Assembly (NCBI RefSeq): GCF_009674725.1
Contig: NZ_WKKH01000019.1
Location: 25,778 to 89,777 of the forward strand
Origin: Pedobacter petrophilus
GTDB lineage: Bacteria; Bacteroidota; Bacteroidia; Sphingobacteriales; Sphingobacteriaceae
Direction of reading: 5' to 3'
DNA: 64,000 bases
Shown here: positions 10,302 through 19,813 of the stretch, piece by piece
Position numbering within the stretch: position 1 is the stretch's first letter
Layout: each line of letters opens with the position of its first letter
The notes under the pieces: generated by a model
Databases searched by the model: none
What the model was told of the DNA's origin: nothing
What the model saw: only the letters and a program-made list of their open reading frames with translations
Made by a program: the position numbers and the translations under genes

Positions 10302-10910
10302 TTACTTTGAGTATAACTCGATGATTAAGTTTTCCTTAATGTTTTCAGGAATCTCATCACGTTGTGGGTAGGTTAAGAATTTACCGGTTAATTCACCAGC
10401 ATTCCACTCTAACCAGGCAAATTTATTAATTGTTCTGCCTGCAACTGAGTTACTAATTGATTCTAAAGATTTCGATTTTTCACGAACAGCAACCACATCA
10501 CCAGCTTTTAACTGATATGAAGGGATATTTACAACTTCACCATTCACGGTAACGTGTTTATGGCTAACTAACTGGCGTGCACCAGAACGGGTTGTTGAAA
10601 TACCTAAACGGTAAACTGTATTATCTAAACGCGCTTCTAATAACTGAAGTAAGTTATCACCGGTAATACCAGCACGTGAAGATGCTTTTTTAAACAAGTT
10701 ACTGAACTGTTTTTCTAATACACCATAAGTGTATTTTACTTTTTGTTTCTCCATTAACTGGATAGCATATTCAGATTGTTTTCCTCTTCTTTTTGATGAG
10801 CCATGTTGCCCAGGAGGATAATTTTTTCTGTCTAACACCTTATCAGGACCGAAAATTGGTTCTCTGAATTTACGGGCGATTTTTGATTTGGGGCCTGTAT
10901 ATCTTGCCAT
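10302..10910 (-). CDS. rpsD: 30S ribosomal protein S4
   Basis: S4, 202 residues, a primary 16S rRNA binding and assembly protein. The N-terminus ([17 protein letters not shown]) lacks the zinc-binding cysteines of the C+ form. The S4 RNA-binding domain starts near residue 92 ([20 protein letters not shown]) and includes the [11 protein letters not shown] loop. It lies between rpsK and rpoA. Confidence 0.99.
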   Translation of the reverse strand: MARYTGPKSKIARKFREPIFGPDKVLDRKNYPPGQHGSSKRRGKQSEYAIQLMEKQKVKYTYGVLEKQFSNLFKKASSRAGITGDNLLQLLEARLDNTVYRLGISTTRSGARQLVSHKHVTVNGEVVNIPSYQLKAGDVVAVREKSKSLESISNSVAGRTINKFAWLEWNAGELTGKFLTYPQRDEIPENIKENLIIELYSK

Positions 10911-10972
10911 TCTTTTTTCTGTTTTAAAGTATCATTCGGCCTGTAACCGAAGATTCTTAGCTTTAAAATTAA

Positions 10973-11362
10973 TTAAACTCTTCTCTTTTTAGGAGGACGA
11001 CATCCGTTGTGAGGAAGTGGAGTGATATCTTTAATAGACATTACTTCGATCCCTGCTACTTGCAAAGTTCTGATTGCAGATTCACGACCTGAACCCGGAC
11101 CTTTTACAAATACTTCAACTTTACGTAAACCTAAATCAAATGCAACTTTACCGCAATCTGAAGCTGCTTGACCAGCTGCATACGGCGTGTTCTTTTTAGA
11201 ACCTTTAAAGCCCATTTTACCAGCAGAAGACCATGAAATGGTTTGTCCGCCGTTGTTTGTTAAGGTAACGATAATGTTGTTGAAGGTAGCATTGATATGT
11301 GCCTGACCAACAGACTCAATTACAACGATACGTTTTTTTGTTACTTTTTTACTCTTAGCCAT
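10973..11362 (-). CDS. rpsK: 30S ribosomal protein S11
   Basis: S11, 129 residues, a platform protein near the mRNA exit site. Conserved blocks NATFNNTIVT-like ([18 protein letters not shown]), [28 protein letters not shown] and the C-terminal [14 protein letters not shown] are all present. It is co-directional with rpsM and rpsD. Confidence 0.99.
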   Translation of the reverse strand: MAKSKKVTKKRIVVIESVGQAHINATFNNIIVTLTNNGGQTISWSSAGKMGFKGSKKNTPYAAGQAASDCGKVAFDLGLRKVEVFVKGPGSGRESAIRTLQVAGIEVMSIKDITPLPHNGCRPPKKRRV

Positions 11363-11374
11363 GTTTTATATTAC

Positions 11375-11454
11375 TATAATGAAAGAATGTTTGAGTGTTG
11401 AATGAGAGAATGTATAAACATTCAATAATCCAGTCATGCTATCATTCGATCATT
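11375..11454. repeat. Ten-octad imperfect palindrome after rpsM
   Basis: In rpsM orientation, the 80 bases read as ten 8-base units. The first units are of the form AATGATCG and AATGATAG, and the later ones are their rough complements, such as ACATTCTT. The result is an imperfect inverted repeat filling most of the rpsM-rpsK spacer. It resembles the elements after rpmD, rpsG and the gene ending at 25268. Confidence 0.65.
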
Positions 11455-11462
11455 AATTTTTT

Positions 11463-11840
11463 CTACTTAGTAGCTTTTTTCTTGTTAGCAACTGTTTTTC
11501 TCTTACCCTTACGAGTACGTGAGTTGTTTTTAGTACGCTGACCACGAGAAGGTAAACCTTTTCTGTGACGTAAACCGCGGTAACAACCAATATCCATTAA
11601 ACGTTTGATGTTTAACTGAACCTCTGAACGTAAAGCACCTTCTACTTTAATTTCATCGTTAATCATTGTACGGATCGCTGATAACTCATCATCAGACCAG
11701 TCTTGTACTTTTTTGTTTAAGTCGATACCTGCAGTAGTTAAAATACGTTGTGCAGTAGTTCTTCCTATTCCGTAGATATAAGTTAAACCAATCTCTCCTC
11801 TTTTGTTTCTTGGTAAGTCAATACCTGAAATCCTTGCCAT
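11463..11840 (-). CDS. rpsM: 30S ribosomal protein S13
   Basis: S13, 125 residues, which contacts the large subunit and P-site t[28 protein letters not shown] is at the N-terminus, and the C-terminal [24 protein letters not shown] segment reaches tRNA. It is the first gene of the alpha group, following rpmJ. Confidence 0.99.
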   Translation of the reverse strand: MARISGIDLPRNKRGEIGLTYIYGIGRTTAQRILTTAGIDLNKKVQDWSDDELSAIRTMINDEIKVEGALRSEVQLNIKRLMDIGCYRGLRHRKGLPSRGQRTKNNSRTRKGKRKTVANKKKATK

Positions 11841-11910
11841 ATTTGTTTATGTTTTTACGTAATTCCGAACGGCGGGCCACCGTTGTGCGGATCATTACAA
11901 TATTTTAAAA

Positions 11911-12027
11911 TTACCCTTGACGTTGCTTGTATTTAGGATTTTTCTTGTTGATAACGTAAAGTTTACCTTTACGGCGAATAATCTTGCAATCAGCGCTACG
12001 TTTTTTAATTGATGATCTAACTTTCAT
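11911..12027 (-). CDS. rpmJ: 50S ribosomal protein L36, zinc-free form
   Basis: A 38-residue protein ([20 protein letters not shown], ending NPKYKQRQG). Compared with the zinc-binding form, only one of the four ligands (Cys14) remains; the positions of Cys11, Cys27 and His33 are Ser, Asn and Tyr. It is therefore a C-minus L36 that cannot hold zinc in the usual way. One base separates its start from the infA stop. The order infA-rpmJ-rpsM is canonical. Confidence 0.97.
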   Translation of the reverse strand: MKVRSSIKKRSADCKIIRRKGKLYVINKKNPKYKQRQG

Positions 12028-12028
12028 T

Positions 12029-12247
12029 TTATTTATATCTATAAGTGATGCGTCCCTTTGTTAAATCATAAGGAGACATCTCTAATTTTACTTTGTCGCC
12101 AGGAAGGATTTTGATGTAGTGCATCCTCATCTTACCTGAAATGTGGGCAATAATCTCATGTCCGTTTTCAAGTTCTACCCGGAACATTGCATTAGACAAT
12201 GCTTCTCTGATTACTCCGTCTTGTTCAATTGAGGCTTGTTTAGCCAT
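12029..12247 (-). CDS. infA: Translation initiation factor IF-1
   Basis: IF-1, 72 residues, a single OB-fold protein that occupies the A site during initiation. The sequence [20 protein letters not shown] and the later [27 protein letters not shown] are diagnostic. It lies between map and rpmJ in the usual spc order. Confidence 0.99.
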   Translation of the reverse strand: MAKQASIEQDGVIREALSNAMFRVELENGHEIIAHISGKMRMHYIKILPGDKVKLEMSPYDLTKGRITYRYK

Positions 12248-12318
12248 ATTTTGTTGATTGTTACTTAATTAGCTGCTTCTAAACAGGGTTGCAAAATTAA
12301 ATAAAAAATTTTAATTAT

Positions 12319-13104
12319 TTATTTTTTTTGTTGTAAAACTTCTTCTATAATAGAAAAGGTGGATAAAACATCTGCATTGCCCCTTTTTATGGCCACTGTG
12401 TGTTCAAAATGTGCCGATGGTTTATTGTCTTTACTGGTTACCGTCCATCCATCGTTATGGAATTTAACACCGGCAACGCCTGCATTAATCATGGGCTCGA
12501 TGGCAATAACCATTCCTTCTTCAAGTTTTGGGCCCGCTCCGCGCTTTCCATAATTAGGAACTTCAGGTTTCTCGTGAAGTTTTACACCAACGCCATGCCC
12601 AACAAGTTCTCTTACTACGCCGAAACCATTAGCTTCAGCATATTGCTGAACTGCAAAACCAACATCACCAATGCGCATCCCTACCACAGCTTTTTCTATC
12701 CCTAATTCCAGGCAACGTTTAGTAACTTCAACCAGCTTTTGCTTTTCTGCATCAATCTCTCCGATAGAAAAAGTATAAGCCGAATCGCCGAAGTAGTTAT
12801 TTTTAATTACACCACAATCAACCGAAATTAAATCACCTTCTTTTATCACGTATTCGCTCGGAAAACCATGAACAACCTGCTCATTTGGCGAGATACACAA
12901 AGAATTTGGGAAACCGTTATAGTTTAAAAACGCTGGAATTGCACCGTGATCACTTATGAACTCATAAGCCAGTTTATCCAGTTCAATAGTAGTCATGCCT
13001 GCCTTTATCACTTTAGCCACTTCAGCTAAGGTCTTAGAAACAAGCATGGAACTTTCTCTTATTAACTCGATCTCCTCAAGAGATTTGTAATAAATTTTAG
13101 ACAT
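12319..13104 (-). CDS. map: Methionine aminopeptidase, type I
   Basis: A 261-residue cytosolic enzyme that removes the initiator methionine. All five metal ligands are in place: Asp96 and Asp107 (VDCG, GDSAYTF), His170 (VGHGVG), Glu203 (AIEPM) and Glu234 (FEHTVAI), with His79 (VVHG) as the substrate-side histidine. No N-terminal zinc-finger extension is present. The gene is between secY and infA and is translated with the protein synthesis operon, fitting its co-translational role. Confidence 0.98.
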   Translation of the reverse strand: MSKIYYKSLEEIELIRESSMLVSKTLAEVAKVIKAGMTTIELDKLAYEFISDHGAIPAFLNYNGFPNSLCISPNEQVVHGFPSEYVIKEGDLISVDCGVIKNNYFGDSAYTFSIGEIDAEKQKLVEVTKRCLELGIEKAVVGMRIGDVGFAVQQYAEANGFGVVRELVGHGVGVKLHEKPEVPNYGKRGAGPKLEEGMVIAIEPMINAGVAGVKFHNDGWTVTSKDNKPSAHFEHTVAIKRGNADVLSTFSIIEEVLQQKK

Positions 13105-13113
13105 TCTTCAGAA

Positions 13114-14454
13114 CTACAACGCTGCATTACTACTGGCAGCAGGAACACCTGTTCTACCGGTAACTCTGCCTGTTTTCATTAAACCATCATAGTGACGCAT
13201 TAACAGATAACTTTCAATTTGTTGTAAAGTATCCAAAACTACACCAACTAAAATCAATAATGAAGTACCACCAAAGAAGTGTGCAAACTCTTGTTTAATA
13301 CCGAATTTAACGGCCAAAGAAGGTAAGATTGCAATGATTGCTAAAAATACTGCTCCCGGGAAAGTGATTTTAGAAATTACATCATCAATAAAAGTTGATG
13401 TTGCAAAACCTGGTTTAACACCTGGAATAAAACCACCATTTTTCTTCATATCGTCACTCATTTGAGTTGGATTTACTGTAATTGCAGTATAGAAGAATGT
13501 AAATGCGATAATTAAAAAAGCGAATGTTAAGCTATATGCTAATGATGTTGTATTGCTGAATTGAACTAACCATGAACCTTGTAATGAAGGAACAAACTGC
13601 ATTAAAGCGCCAGGAATGAACATCAATGCCTGAGCAAAGATAATTGGCATTACACCAGCTGCATTTACTTTTAACGGAATGTATTGACGAACACCACCAA
13701 ACTGACGGTTACCTACAATTTTTTTAGCGTATTGTACAGGTACCTTACGCACACCTTGAACAATTAAAATAGTAAACATTACAACAGCGAATAAAGCAAC
13801 AATCTCTAAAACAAGTGCTACCGGACCTCCACCTTCACTGGCAGAACCCACACGGGCACTAAATTCCTGGCTAATGGCCTGCGGTAAGCGGGCGATAATA
13901 CCAGTCATAATAATTAAAGATGTTCCGTTACCAATTCCTTTATCAGTAATTTTTTCCCCTAACCACATTACAAATAATGTACCTGCTGTTAATACAAACG
14001 TAGATAACACTAAGAATAAGGTATTGGGTAATAAAATAGCTTCTGCCGGAACCTGTGTTTTAACGTAACCTACAGATTGAACGATTGTAATCGCTACCGT
14101 AAGGTAACGAGTGATCTGGTTCATTTTCTTTCTACCACTTTCGCCCTCTTTCTGCATTTTTTGGAAAGATGGAACAGCAATACCTAATAGTTGTACCACG
14201 ATAGACGCGGAGATATAAGGCATTACGCCCAACGCTAAAATAGACACACGAGAGAACGAACCTCCGGCAAACATATCTAGTATGCCTAAAAGTCCTGATT
14301 TTTCGTTAGCGTCTAAAGCAGTTGGATCCACACCTGGTAAAACCACGTGAGATACGAAACGGTATACCAGAAGAATTAAGAGCGTAAACAAGATACGCTC
14401 TTTTAATTCTTGAATTTTCCAGATATTACTTAAAGTAGTAAATAGCTTCTTCAT
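13114..14454 (-). CDS. secY: Preprotein translocase subunit SecY
   Basis: A 446-residue inner membrane channel subunit with about ten transmembrane segments. It forms the Sec pore with SecE and SecG. Recognisable blocks are LGVMPYISASIVVQLL (TM2), the cytosolic GVRKVPVQYAKK loop that contacts ribosome or SecA, GVMPIIFAQALM, and the C-terminal QQIESYLLMRHYDGLMK. It follows rplO with a gap of seven bases. Confidence 0.99.
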   Translation of the reverse strand: MKKLFTTLSNIWKIQELKERILFTLLILLVYRFVSHVVLPGVDPTALDANEKSGLLGILDMFAGGSFSRVSILALGVMPYISASIVVQLLGIAVPSFQKMQKEGESGRKKMNQITRYLTVAITIVQSVGYVKTQVPAEAILLPNTLFLVLSTFVLTAGTLFVMWLGEKITDKGIGNGTSLIIMTGIIARLPQAISQEFSARVGSASEGGGPVALVLEIVALFAVVMFTILIVQGVRKVPVQYAKKIVGNRQFGGVRQYIPLKVNAAGVMPIIFAQALMFIPGALMQFVPSLQGSWLVQFSNTTSLAYSLTFAFLIIAFTFFYTAITVNPTQMSDDMKKNGGFIPGVKPGFATSTFIDDVISKITFPGAVFLAIIAILPSLAVKFGIKQEFAHFFGGTSLLILVGVVLDTLQQIESYLLMRHYDGLMKTGRVTGRTGVPAASSNAAL

Positions 14455-14461
14455 TTAATAA

Positions 14462-14908
14462 TTACAATTTTACGATAGAACCACCTGCAGCTTCAATAGC
14501 TTTTTGTGCGGTTGCAGAAAACGCATGTGCAGTAATCTCTAATTTTGCTTTCACTTCACCACGACCTAAAATTTTAACTAAGTCATTTTTTGAAGCTAAA
14601 CCATGCGCTTGGAGAGCAGCGAAATCGATTGTTGTTAAGCTGTGTTTTTCAGCTAAAGTTTGTAATACATCTAAGTTTACACCAACATATTCTGTACGGT
14701 TAATTGGTTTGAAACCAACTTTAGGCACACGACGTTGTAAAGGCATCTGACCACCTTCAAAACCGATTTTGGTTTTATGACCAGAACGAGAACCCGCACC
14801 TTTGTGACCACGAGTTGAAGTACCACCACGACCAGAACCTGTACCACGACCAATTCTTTTGCTGTTTTTTGTAGAACCTTTTGCAGGTTTTAAATTACTT
14901 AAATTCAT
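14462..14908 (-). CDS. rplO: 50S ribosomal protein L15
   Basis: L15, 148 residues, a late assembly protein of the large subunit. The N-terminal half has the family's Gly/Arg-rich segment ([20 protein letters not shown]); the C-terminal globular part contains [18 protein letters not shown] start it at the ATG at 14908, where similarity begins ([12 protein letters not shown]); a further in-frame ATG at 14953 would add 15 unrelated residues that overlap the spacer palindrome region. Confidence 0.98.
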   Translation of the reverse strand: MNLSNLKPAKGSTKNSKRIGRGTGSGRGGTSTRGHKGAGSRSGHKTKIGFEGGQMPLQRRVPKVGFKPINRTEYVGVNLDVLQTLAEKHSLTTIDFAALQAHGLASKNDLVKILGRGEVKAKLEITAHAFSATAQKAIEAAGGSIVKL

Positions 14909-14964
14909 TTTTTTGAATTTGTGTTGCCCTTCGCTTTCACTAAACAGGTACAACGATAAATAAT

Positions 14965-15033
14965 AATGATTGAATTTTGAATGATTGAAGGTTTTATGTT
15001 ATGCCCATTCGCTCACTCAAAACTCATTCATTT
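14965..15033. repeat. Octad-type imperfect palindrome after rpmD
   Basis: Arms of about 27 bases (14965-14991 and 15007-15033) pair imperfectly. In rpmD orientation the first arm reads as an octad, a 7-base AGTTTTG, then octads of the A(A/G)TGAnnG type. The element begins about ten bases beyond the rpmD stop codon and has the same layout as those at 25198-25268 and 35777-35842. Confidence 0.7.
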
Positions 15034-15043
15034 AATAATTCTC

Positions 15044-15223
15044 TTAAATTGCTTCGATTGCTATCAGGTGGTTCACTTTGCGAACCATACCAATAATTTG
15101 TGGCGTAGCCTCAACCTCAACACTTTGGTTCATTTTAGATAATCCCAAAGCTTGAACAGTTCTTTTTTGGCGCTCGCTTCTATCGATAACGCTTTTTACT
15201 TGTGTTATTTTGATCTTAGCCAT
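15044..15223 (-). CDS. rpmD: 50S ribosomal protein L30
   Basis: A 59-residue ribosomal protein, translated from the sequence as MAKIKITQVKSVIDRSERQK and ending KVNHLIAIEAI. It has the L30 core with QALGL and the IIGMVRKVNHL block. It lies between rpsE (four-base gap) and rplO, its invariable place in the spc operon. Confidence 0.98.
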   Translation of the reverse strand: MAKIKITQVKSVIDRSERQKRTVQALGLSKMNQSVEVEATPQIIGMVRKVNHLIAIEAI

Positions 15224-15227
15224 GATA

Positions 15228-15746
15228 TTATCCGTTAAATACTTTGTTTAAATCTATACCACGAGTTTGAGCTACTGTATAAGCATCACGCATTTTTGTT
15301 AATGCATCAACAGTTGCTTTTACCACGTTGTGTGGGTTTGATGAACCTTTAGATTTTGCCAATACGTTATGCACGCCAGCACTTTCTAATACAGCACGCA
15401 TTGCACCACCAGCAATTACTCCGGTACCTACTGCAGCAGGTTTAATTAAAACAAAACCACCTGAAAATTTACCGATTTGTTCGTGAGGAACAGTACCGTT
15501 TAAAATTGGCACTTTAACTAAGTTCTTTTTAGCATCATCCACACCCTTAGCGATTGCTTCAGTTACTTCTTTCGCTTTACCTAAACCGAAACCAACAACA
15601 CCGTTCTCATCTCCAACAACAACAATTGCTGAGAAGCTGAAAGTACGACCACCTTTGGTTACTTTGGCAACACGTTGTATACTAACCAAACGATCCTTTA
15701 ATTCGATATCGGTGGTTTTAACTCTTTTTATATTGATAGTTGACAT
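15228..15746 (-). CDS. rpsE: 30S ribosomal protein S5
   Basis: S5, 172 residues. It has the N-terminal double-stranded RNA-binding-like domain ([26 protein letters not shown]) and the C-terminal GHMRAVLE-type domain ([23 protein letters not shown]). S5 is part of the mRNA entry helicase with S3 and S4 and affects decoding accuracy. It lies between rplR and rpmD. Confidence 0.99.
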   Translation of the reverse strand: MSTINIKRVKTTDIELKDRLVSIQRVAKVTKGGRTFSFSAIVVVGDENGVVGFGLGKAKEVTEAIAKGVDDAKKNLVKVPILNGTVPHEQIGKFSGGFVLIKPAAVGTGVIAGGAMRAVLESAGVHNVLAKSKGSSNPHNVVKATVDALTKMRDAYTVAQTRGIDLNKVFNG

Positions 15747-15763
15747 CTTACTTTTTCTTCAGA

Positions 15764-16117
15764 TTAAAATACTAAACCAGCCTCGCGAGCACCTTCTGCC
15801 AACGATTTCACACGACCGTGGTATAAGTAGCCGTTTCTATCGAAAACAACTTCTTTAACACCAGCAGCAATTGCTTTTTCAGCAACTAATTTGCCAACTG
15901 CAACTGACTGATCGCTTTTGTTACCTGTTCCAGAAAAATCTTTAGACAAAGATGATGCTGAAGCTATTGTTGTACCGGTTACATCGTTAATTACCTGCGC
16001 ATAAATCCCTTTATTGCTTCTATATACAGATAACCTTGGACGTTCTTCTGAACCGGTAAGTCTTTTTCTGATCCCTTTTTTAATACGATCTCTTCTTGAT
16101 AATTTTTTACCTGCCAT
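15764..16117 (-). CDS. rplR: 50S ribosomal protein L18
   Basis: L18, 117 residues, one of the 5S rRNA-binding proteins with L5 and L25. Diagnostic blocks are [20 protein letters not shown], the [10 protein letters not shown] helix, and the C-terminal [26 protein letters not shown]. It lies between rplF and rpsE. Confidence 0.99.
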   Translation of the reverse strand: MAGKKLSRRDRIKKGIRKRLTGSEERPRLSVYRSNKGIYAQVINDVTGTTIASASSLSKDFSGTGNKSDQSVAVGKLVAEKAIAAGVKEVVFDRNGYLYHGRVKSLAEGAREAGLVF

Positions 16118-16122
16118 GATTA

Positions 16123-16680
16123 CTATTTTTTAGACGCTGATTTACCTGCTTTTCTTCTTAACACTTCACCTACAAACTTGATACCTTTACCTTTATATGG
16201 TTCTGGTGCACGTAACGAACGGATTTTCGCTGCTACCTGGCCAATCAATTGTTTGTCTATACTTTCTAAAATGATTTTAGGAGTCTGACCTTTTTCTGAT
16301 GATGTAGTTACTTTAATTTCTTCCGGTAACTGGAATACATAATGGTGAGAGTAACCTAAAACCAAGTCTAATGTATTACCAGTATTTGTAGCACGGTAAC
16401 CAACACCTACTAATTCTTGAGTTAATTTGTAACCTTCTGTAACACCAATAACCATGTTATTAAGCAAAGAGCGATATAAACCGTGTAAAGCTTTGTGTTT
16501 CTTTTGTTCTGAAGGACGGGAAACTGTTAAGATTCCATCTTCCTGACTTACAGTGATATCTGAATCTACTGTTTGTGTTAATTCACCTTTAGGGCCTTTT
16601 ACACTTACAACGTTATCGTTAGATACGGTAATGGTAACACCTGAAGGGATTGTAATTGGGGCTTTTCCTATTCTTGACAT
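16123..16680 (-). CDS. rplF: 50S ribosomal protein L6
   Basis: L6, 185 residues, with two duplicated RNA-binding folds near the factor-binding site. The N-terminal [15 protein letters not shown] and the C-terminal [22 protein letters not shown] are typical. It lies between rpsH and rplR. Confidence 0.99.
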   Translation of the reverse strand: MSRIGKAPITIPSGVTITVSNDNVVSVKGPKGELTQTVDSDITVSQEDGILTVSRPSEQKKHKALHGLYRSLLNNMVIGVTEGYKLTQELVGVGYRATNTGNTLDLVLGYSHHYVFQLPEEIKVTTSSEKGQTPKIILESIDKQLIGQVAAKIRSLRAPEPYKGKGIKFVGEVLRRKAGKSASKK

Positions 16681-16699
16681 TGTGCTGTTCTCCTAATAA

Positions 16700-17098
16700 T
16701 TAATAAACGTGACACAATACCTCACCACCAATATTTAATTTGGCTGCTTCTTTATCAGTCATTACACCTTTAGAAGTAGATAAGATTGCGATACCTAAAC
16801 CGTTTAATACTCTTGGCATATTTTCAACACCAGCATAGTTTCTCAAACCTGGTTTACTAATTCGCATCAAAGTACGAATAGCAGGAACTTTTGTAATCGG
16901 ATTGTATTTCAAAGCGATTTTGATTGTGCCTTGAACAGTGGTATCTTCAAACTTGTAGTTCGCGATGTAACCTTTATCGAAAAGAACTTTTGTAATTTCT
17001 TTTTTAAGGTTTGATGCAGGAATTTCTACAACACGGTGGTTGGCCTTAATGGCATTCCTTACTCTTGTTAAATAATCTGCTATTGGATCTGTATTCAT
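16700..17098 (-). CDS. rpsH: 30S ribosomal protein S8
   Basis: S8, 132 residues, a primary 16S rRNA-binding protein and, in well-studied bacteria, translational repressor of the spc operon. [15 protein letters not shown] opens the protein, and [17 protein letters not shown] near the C-terminus is the rRNA-binding block. A 153-base spacer separates it from rpsN; the heptad palindrome at 17173-17250 lies in that spacer. Confidence 0.99.
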   Translation of the reverse strand: MNTDPIADYLTRVRNAIKANHRVVEIPASNLKKEITKVLFDKGYIANYKFEDTTVQGTIKIALKYNPITKVPAIRTLMRISKPGLRNYAGVENMPRVLNGLGIAILSTSKGVMTDKEAAKLNIGGEVLCHVY

Positions 17099-17172
17099 TT
17101 TTTATTGTTTTTGATAGTGGTTTCCTTCTGCTACTCAGCTGTGGGACCTGCTATCGGTTAAAATTCTTTATA

Positions 17173-17250
17173 AAAGCAAAAAGACTAAAGCACAAAGACT
17201 AAAGCGATATCACTATTGCTTTAGACTTTGAACTTTCAGCTTTAAGCTAT
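17173..17250. repeat. Eleven-heptad palindrome directly after rpsN
   Basis: The sequence reads as eleven 7-base units. On the plus strand there are five of the form AAAGnnn (AAAGCAA, AAAGACT, AAAGCAC, again AAAGACT, and AAAGCGA), one central unit, then five that are their imperfect complements and carry CTT (for example TAGACTT). The whole folds as a long imperfect hairpin. It ends one base before the rpsN stop codon at 17252-17254. Confidence 0.85.
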
Positions 17251-17251
17251 A

Positions 17252-17521
17252 CTACCAGGATGCTTTTTTAACACCCGGTATTTTACCGTCTAGTGCCATT
17301 TGGCGAAATGTTACCCTTGAAATACCAAAGGTACGCATATAACCACGTGGACGACCAGTTAATTTACAACGGTTGTGTAAACGTACCGGAGATGAATTTT
17401 TAGGTAATTTATCTAAACCTTCGAAATCTCCTGCAGCTTTTAATACTGCACGTTTTTCAGCGTATCTAGCTACCAATTTTTGGCGCTTAACTTCGCGTGC
17501 TTTTACACCTTCTTTTGCCAT
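17252..17521 (-). CDS. rpsN: 30S ribosomal protein S14, zinc-free form
   Basis: S14, 89 residues. It is the longer form without the CxxC...CxxC zinc ribbon: only one cysteine ([14 protein letters not shown]) is present. [17 protein letters not shown] and [25 protein letters not shown] are the family signatures. Its ATG overlaps the rplE stop codon by one base, suggesting translational coupling. Confidence 0.99.
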   Translation of the reverse strand: MAKEGVKAREVKRQKLVARYAEKRAVLKAAGDFEGLDKLPKNSSPVRLHNRCKLTGRPRGYMRTFGISRVTFRQMALDGKIPGVKKASW

Positions 17522-18084
17522 TATTCTGCTGTTTTTTGATTTTTAAATGGTAATCCGAATTGTTTCAATAACTCAAGTGCTTCAACATCAGATTTCGCCG
17601 AAGTTACGAAAGTTATATCCATCCCTAAAATTTTATTGATTTTATCTATATTAATCTCTGGGAAGATGATTTGTTCAGTAACACCTAAAGTGTAGTTACC
17701 TTTTCCATCAAAACCTTTATCGTTAATACCTTTGAAATCACGAATACGTGGCAAAGCTACAGAGATCAAACGATCTAAGAACTCGTACATATTGTTGTCA
17801 CGTAATGTTACGCGTACACCAACCGGCATACCTTTACGCAATTTAAAGTTCGAAATATCTTTCTTAGAGTTAGCCGGAACCGCTTGTTGACCAGTGATAG
17901 TAGACAATTCAACAATTGTCGTATCCATAATCTTTTTATCAGTTACAGAAAAACGACCTACACCCTGATTGATACAGATTTTTTCCAATTTAGGAACCTG
18001 CATTACAGTTTTATACTGAAATTTTTCTTTTAATGCATTTACAACTTCTTCTTTGTATTTGCTTTTTAATCTAGGTGTAGCCAT
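17521..18084 (-). CDS. rplE: 50S ribosomal protein L5
   Basis: L5, 187 residues, binds 5S rRNA and contacts P-site t[38 protein letters not shown] and the C-terminal GLPFK block are present. One-base overlaps with rplX upstream and rpsN downstream indicate tight coupling. Confidence 0.99.
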   Translation of the reverse strand: MATPRLKSKYKEEVVNALKEKFQYKTVMQVPKLEKICINQGVGRFSVTDKKIMDTTIVELSTITGQQAVPANSKKDISNFKLRKGMPVGVRVTLRDNNMYEFLDRLISVALPRIRDFKGINDKGFDGKGNYTLGVTEQIIFPEINIDKINKILGMDITFVTSAKSDVEALELLKQFGLPFKNQKTAE

Positions 18085-18425
18085 TATTTAATTTCCTCCC
18101 CTGAAATTTTAGCAACTCTAACTATTTTACCATCCGCGTTTAGTTTACGACCAACACGTGTAGCTTTACCAGATTTTGGATCAACCAACATCAGGTTAGA
18201 AATATGAAGAGCAGCTTCTTTTTTAATAATACCACCGTTTGGATTTGCAGCATTTGGTTTAGTATGTTTAGATACTAAGTTAACGCCTTCTACAATGGCT
18301 CTGTTTTTATCTATTTGTACTGAAAGTACTTTTCCTTGTTGACCTTTTGAATCGCCAGCAATTACTTTAACTAAATCTCCTGTGCGGATTTTAAGTTTTG
18401 ATGGTGTATTTACTTTGTTTCCCAT
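18084..18425 (-). CDS. rplX: 50S ribosomal protein L24
   Basis: L24, 113 residues, an assembly initiator that contains a KOW motif: [20 protein letters not shown] at about 14-33, with the conserved glycine. It is followed by a one-base overlap with rplE and preceded at one base by rplN. Confidence 0.99.
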   Translation of the reverse strand: MGNKVNTPSKLKIRTGDLVKVIAGDSKGQQGKVLSVQIDKNRAIVEGVNLVSKHTKPNAANPNGGIIKKEAALHISNLMLVDPKSGKATRVGRKLNADGKIVRVAKISGEEIK

Positions 18426-18426
18426 T

Positions 18427-18795
18427 TTATAATACCTCCGGTGCTAATGATACAATTTTCATGAATTGTTTTTCACGTAGTTCTCTCGCAACCGGGCCAA
18501 AGATACGTGTACCTCTTGGCTCATCCTGTGCGTTCAATAATACAGCTGCATTATCGTCAAAACGGATATAAGAACCATCTTTACGACGAATTTCTTTTTT
18601 AGTTCTTACAACAACTGCTTTAGAAACTGTACCTTTTTTAATATTACCTGACGGTAATGCGCTTTTTACGGTAACAACTACTTTATCACCAATTGAAGCA
18701 TAACGTTTGCCGGTTCCACCTAGCACGCGAATTACTAATACTTCTTTTGCGCCGCTGTTATCAGCAACGTTTAATCTTGATTCCTGTTGTACCAT
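18427..18795 (-). CDS. rplN: 50S ribosomal protein L14
   Basis: L14, 122 residues, forms an inter-subunit bridge. [19 protein letters not shown] at the start and [29 protein letters not shown] at the end are diagnostic. It is the first gene of the spc group after rpsQ, with a one-base gap. Confidence 0.99.
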   Translation of the reverse strand: MVQQESRLNVADNSGAKEVLVIRVLGGTGKRYASIGDKVVVTVKSALPSGNIKKGTVSKAVVVRTKKEIRRKDGSYIRFDDNAAVLLNAQDEPRGTRIFGPVARELREKQFMKIVSLAPEVL

Positions 18796-18796
18796 C

Positions 18797-19051
18797 TTAT
18801 TTAGCTCTTTCTAAAATTTGTACCAATCTCCAGTTCTTGTTTTTACTCAAAGGACGAGTTTCCATGATCAATACTGTATCACCGATACCGCATTCGTTCT
18901 TCTCGTCGTGAGCCATAAATTTGGTAGTTTTCTTAACGAACTTACCATAAATCGGGTGCTTTACTTTACGCTCAACGCTCACTACAACAGATTTATCCAT
19001 CTTGTTGCTCACTACTAATCCCGTTCTTGTTTTTCTTAATTGTCTTTCCAT
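18797..19051 (-). CDS. rpsQ: 30S ribosomal protein S17
   Basis: S17, 84 residues, an OB-fold primary rRNA-binding protein. [19 protein letters not shown] and the later [25 protein letters not shown] segment are diagnostic. I choose the ATG at 19051 (MERQLRKTR), which matches the usual family start; an in-frame ATG four codons upstream (19063) is possible. Confidence 0.98.
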   Translation of the reverse strand: MERQLRKTRTGLVVSNKMDKSVVVSVERKVKHPIYGKFVKKTTKFMAHDEKNECGIGDTVLIMETRPLSKNKNWRLVQILERAK

Positions 19052-19064
19052 GTCGACTCTCAAA

Positions 19065-19277
19065 TTATTTAGTTTCAGTAGCTGACTCAGTGTTTTTCAC
19101 TTTAGTCAACTCAGTGTTTAAACGGGCTATGTCTTTCCTTACTTTCGCAATACGCGAAGGATTTTCGATAGCTGAAATAGTGTGTGCGAACTTTAATTTT
19201 GATAAGCTCTCTTTTTCTTCCGCAATCTTAGCTACTAATTCTTCTTTTGAAAGCCCTGTGATTTCTGAATTTTTCAT
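19065..19277 (-). CDS. rpmC: 50S ribosomal protein L29
   Basis: L29, 70 residues, a two-helix protein at the tunnel exit near the signal recognition particle and trigger factor docking site. The pattern [49 protein letters not shown] is typical. It lies between rplP and rpsQ. Confidence 0.98.
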   Translation of the reverse strand: MKNSEITGLSKEELVAKIAEEKESLSKLKFAHTISAIENPSRIAKVRKDIARLNTELTKVKNTESATETK

Positions 19278-19350
19278 TTTTCTTTTTCTTTTACGTTGAG
19301 TGTAGCGGTTATAATAAACAAGTATTTACAACATTCACCTCAACACTTTA

Positions 19351-19773
19351 CTATGCTTCTACGTAATCTCTACGTACTACGAACTTGGTTTGGATTGGTA
19401 ATTTCTGAGCGGCTAAACGCAATGCTTCTTTAGCTACTTCTAAAGGCACACCTTCAGCTTCGAAAATTACGCGTCCAGGTCTTACAACTGCTACCCAATA
19501 CTCAGGAGCACCTTTACCTTTACCCATACGTACCTCAGCAGGTTTTTTAGTTACCGGTTTGTCCGGGAATATCCTGATCCATACCTGGCCTTCACGTTTC
19601 ATGAAACGTGTTACCGCGATACGGGCAGCCTCTATCTGCCGACTTGTAATCCAAGTTGCTTCTAAAGATTTGATACCGAAAGATCCGAATGCTAATTCAG
19701 CTCCACGAGAAGCTAAACCCTTCATTCTGCCTTTTTGCATCTTCCTGAACTTCGTTCTTTTTGGCTGTAACAT
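19351..19773 (-). CDS. rplP: 50S ribosomal protein L16
   Basis: L16, 140 residues, lines the A site near the peptidyl transferase centre. [19 protein letters not shown] opens the protein; [24 protein letters not shown] contains the basic loop that approaches tRNA. It lies between rpsC and rpmC. Confidence 0.99.
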   Translation of the reverse strand: MLQPKRTKFRKMQKGRMKGLASRGAELAFGSFGIKSLEATWITSRQIEAARIAVTRFMKREGQVWIRIFPDKPVTKKPAEVRMGKGKGAPEYWVAVVRPGRVIFEAEGVPLEVAKEALRLAAQKLPIQTKFVVRRDYVEA

Positions 19774-19813
19774 TTTATTTTGTTCTAATCGTTAAACGAT
19801 GTTAATAAATCAA

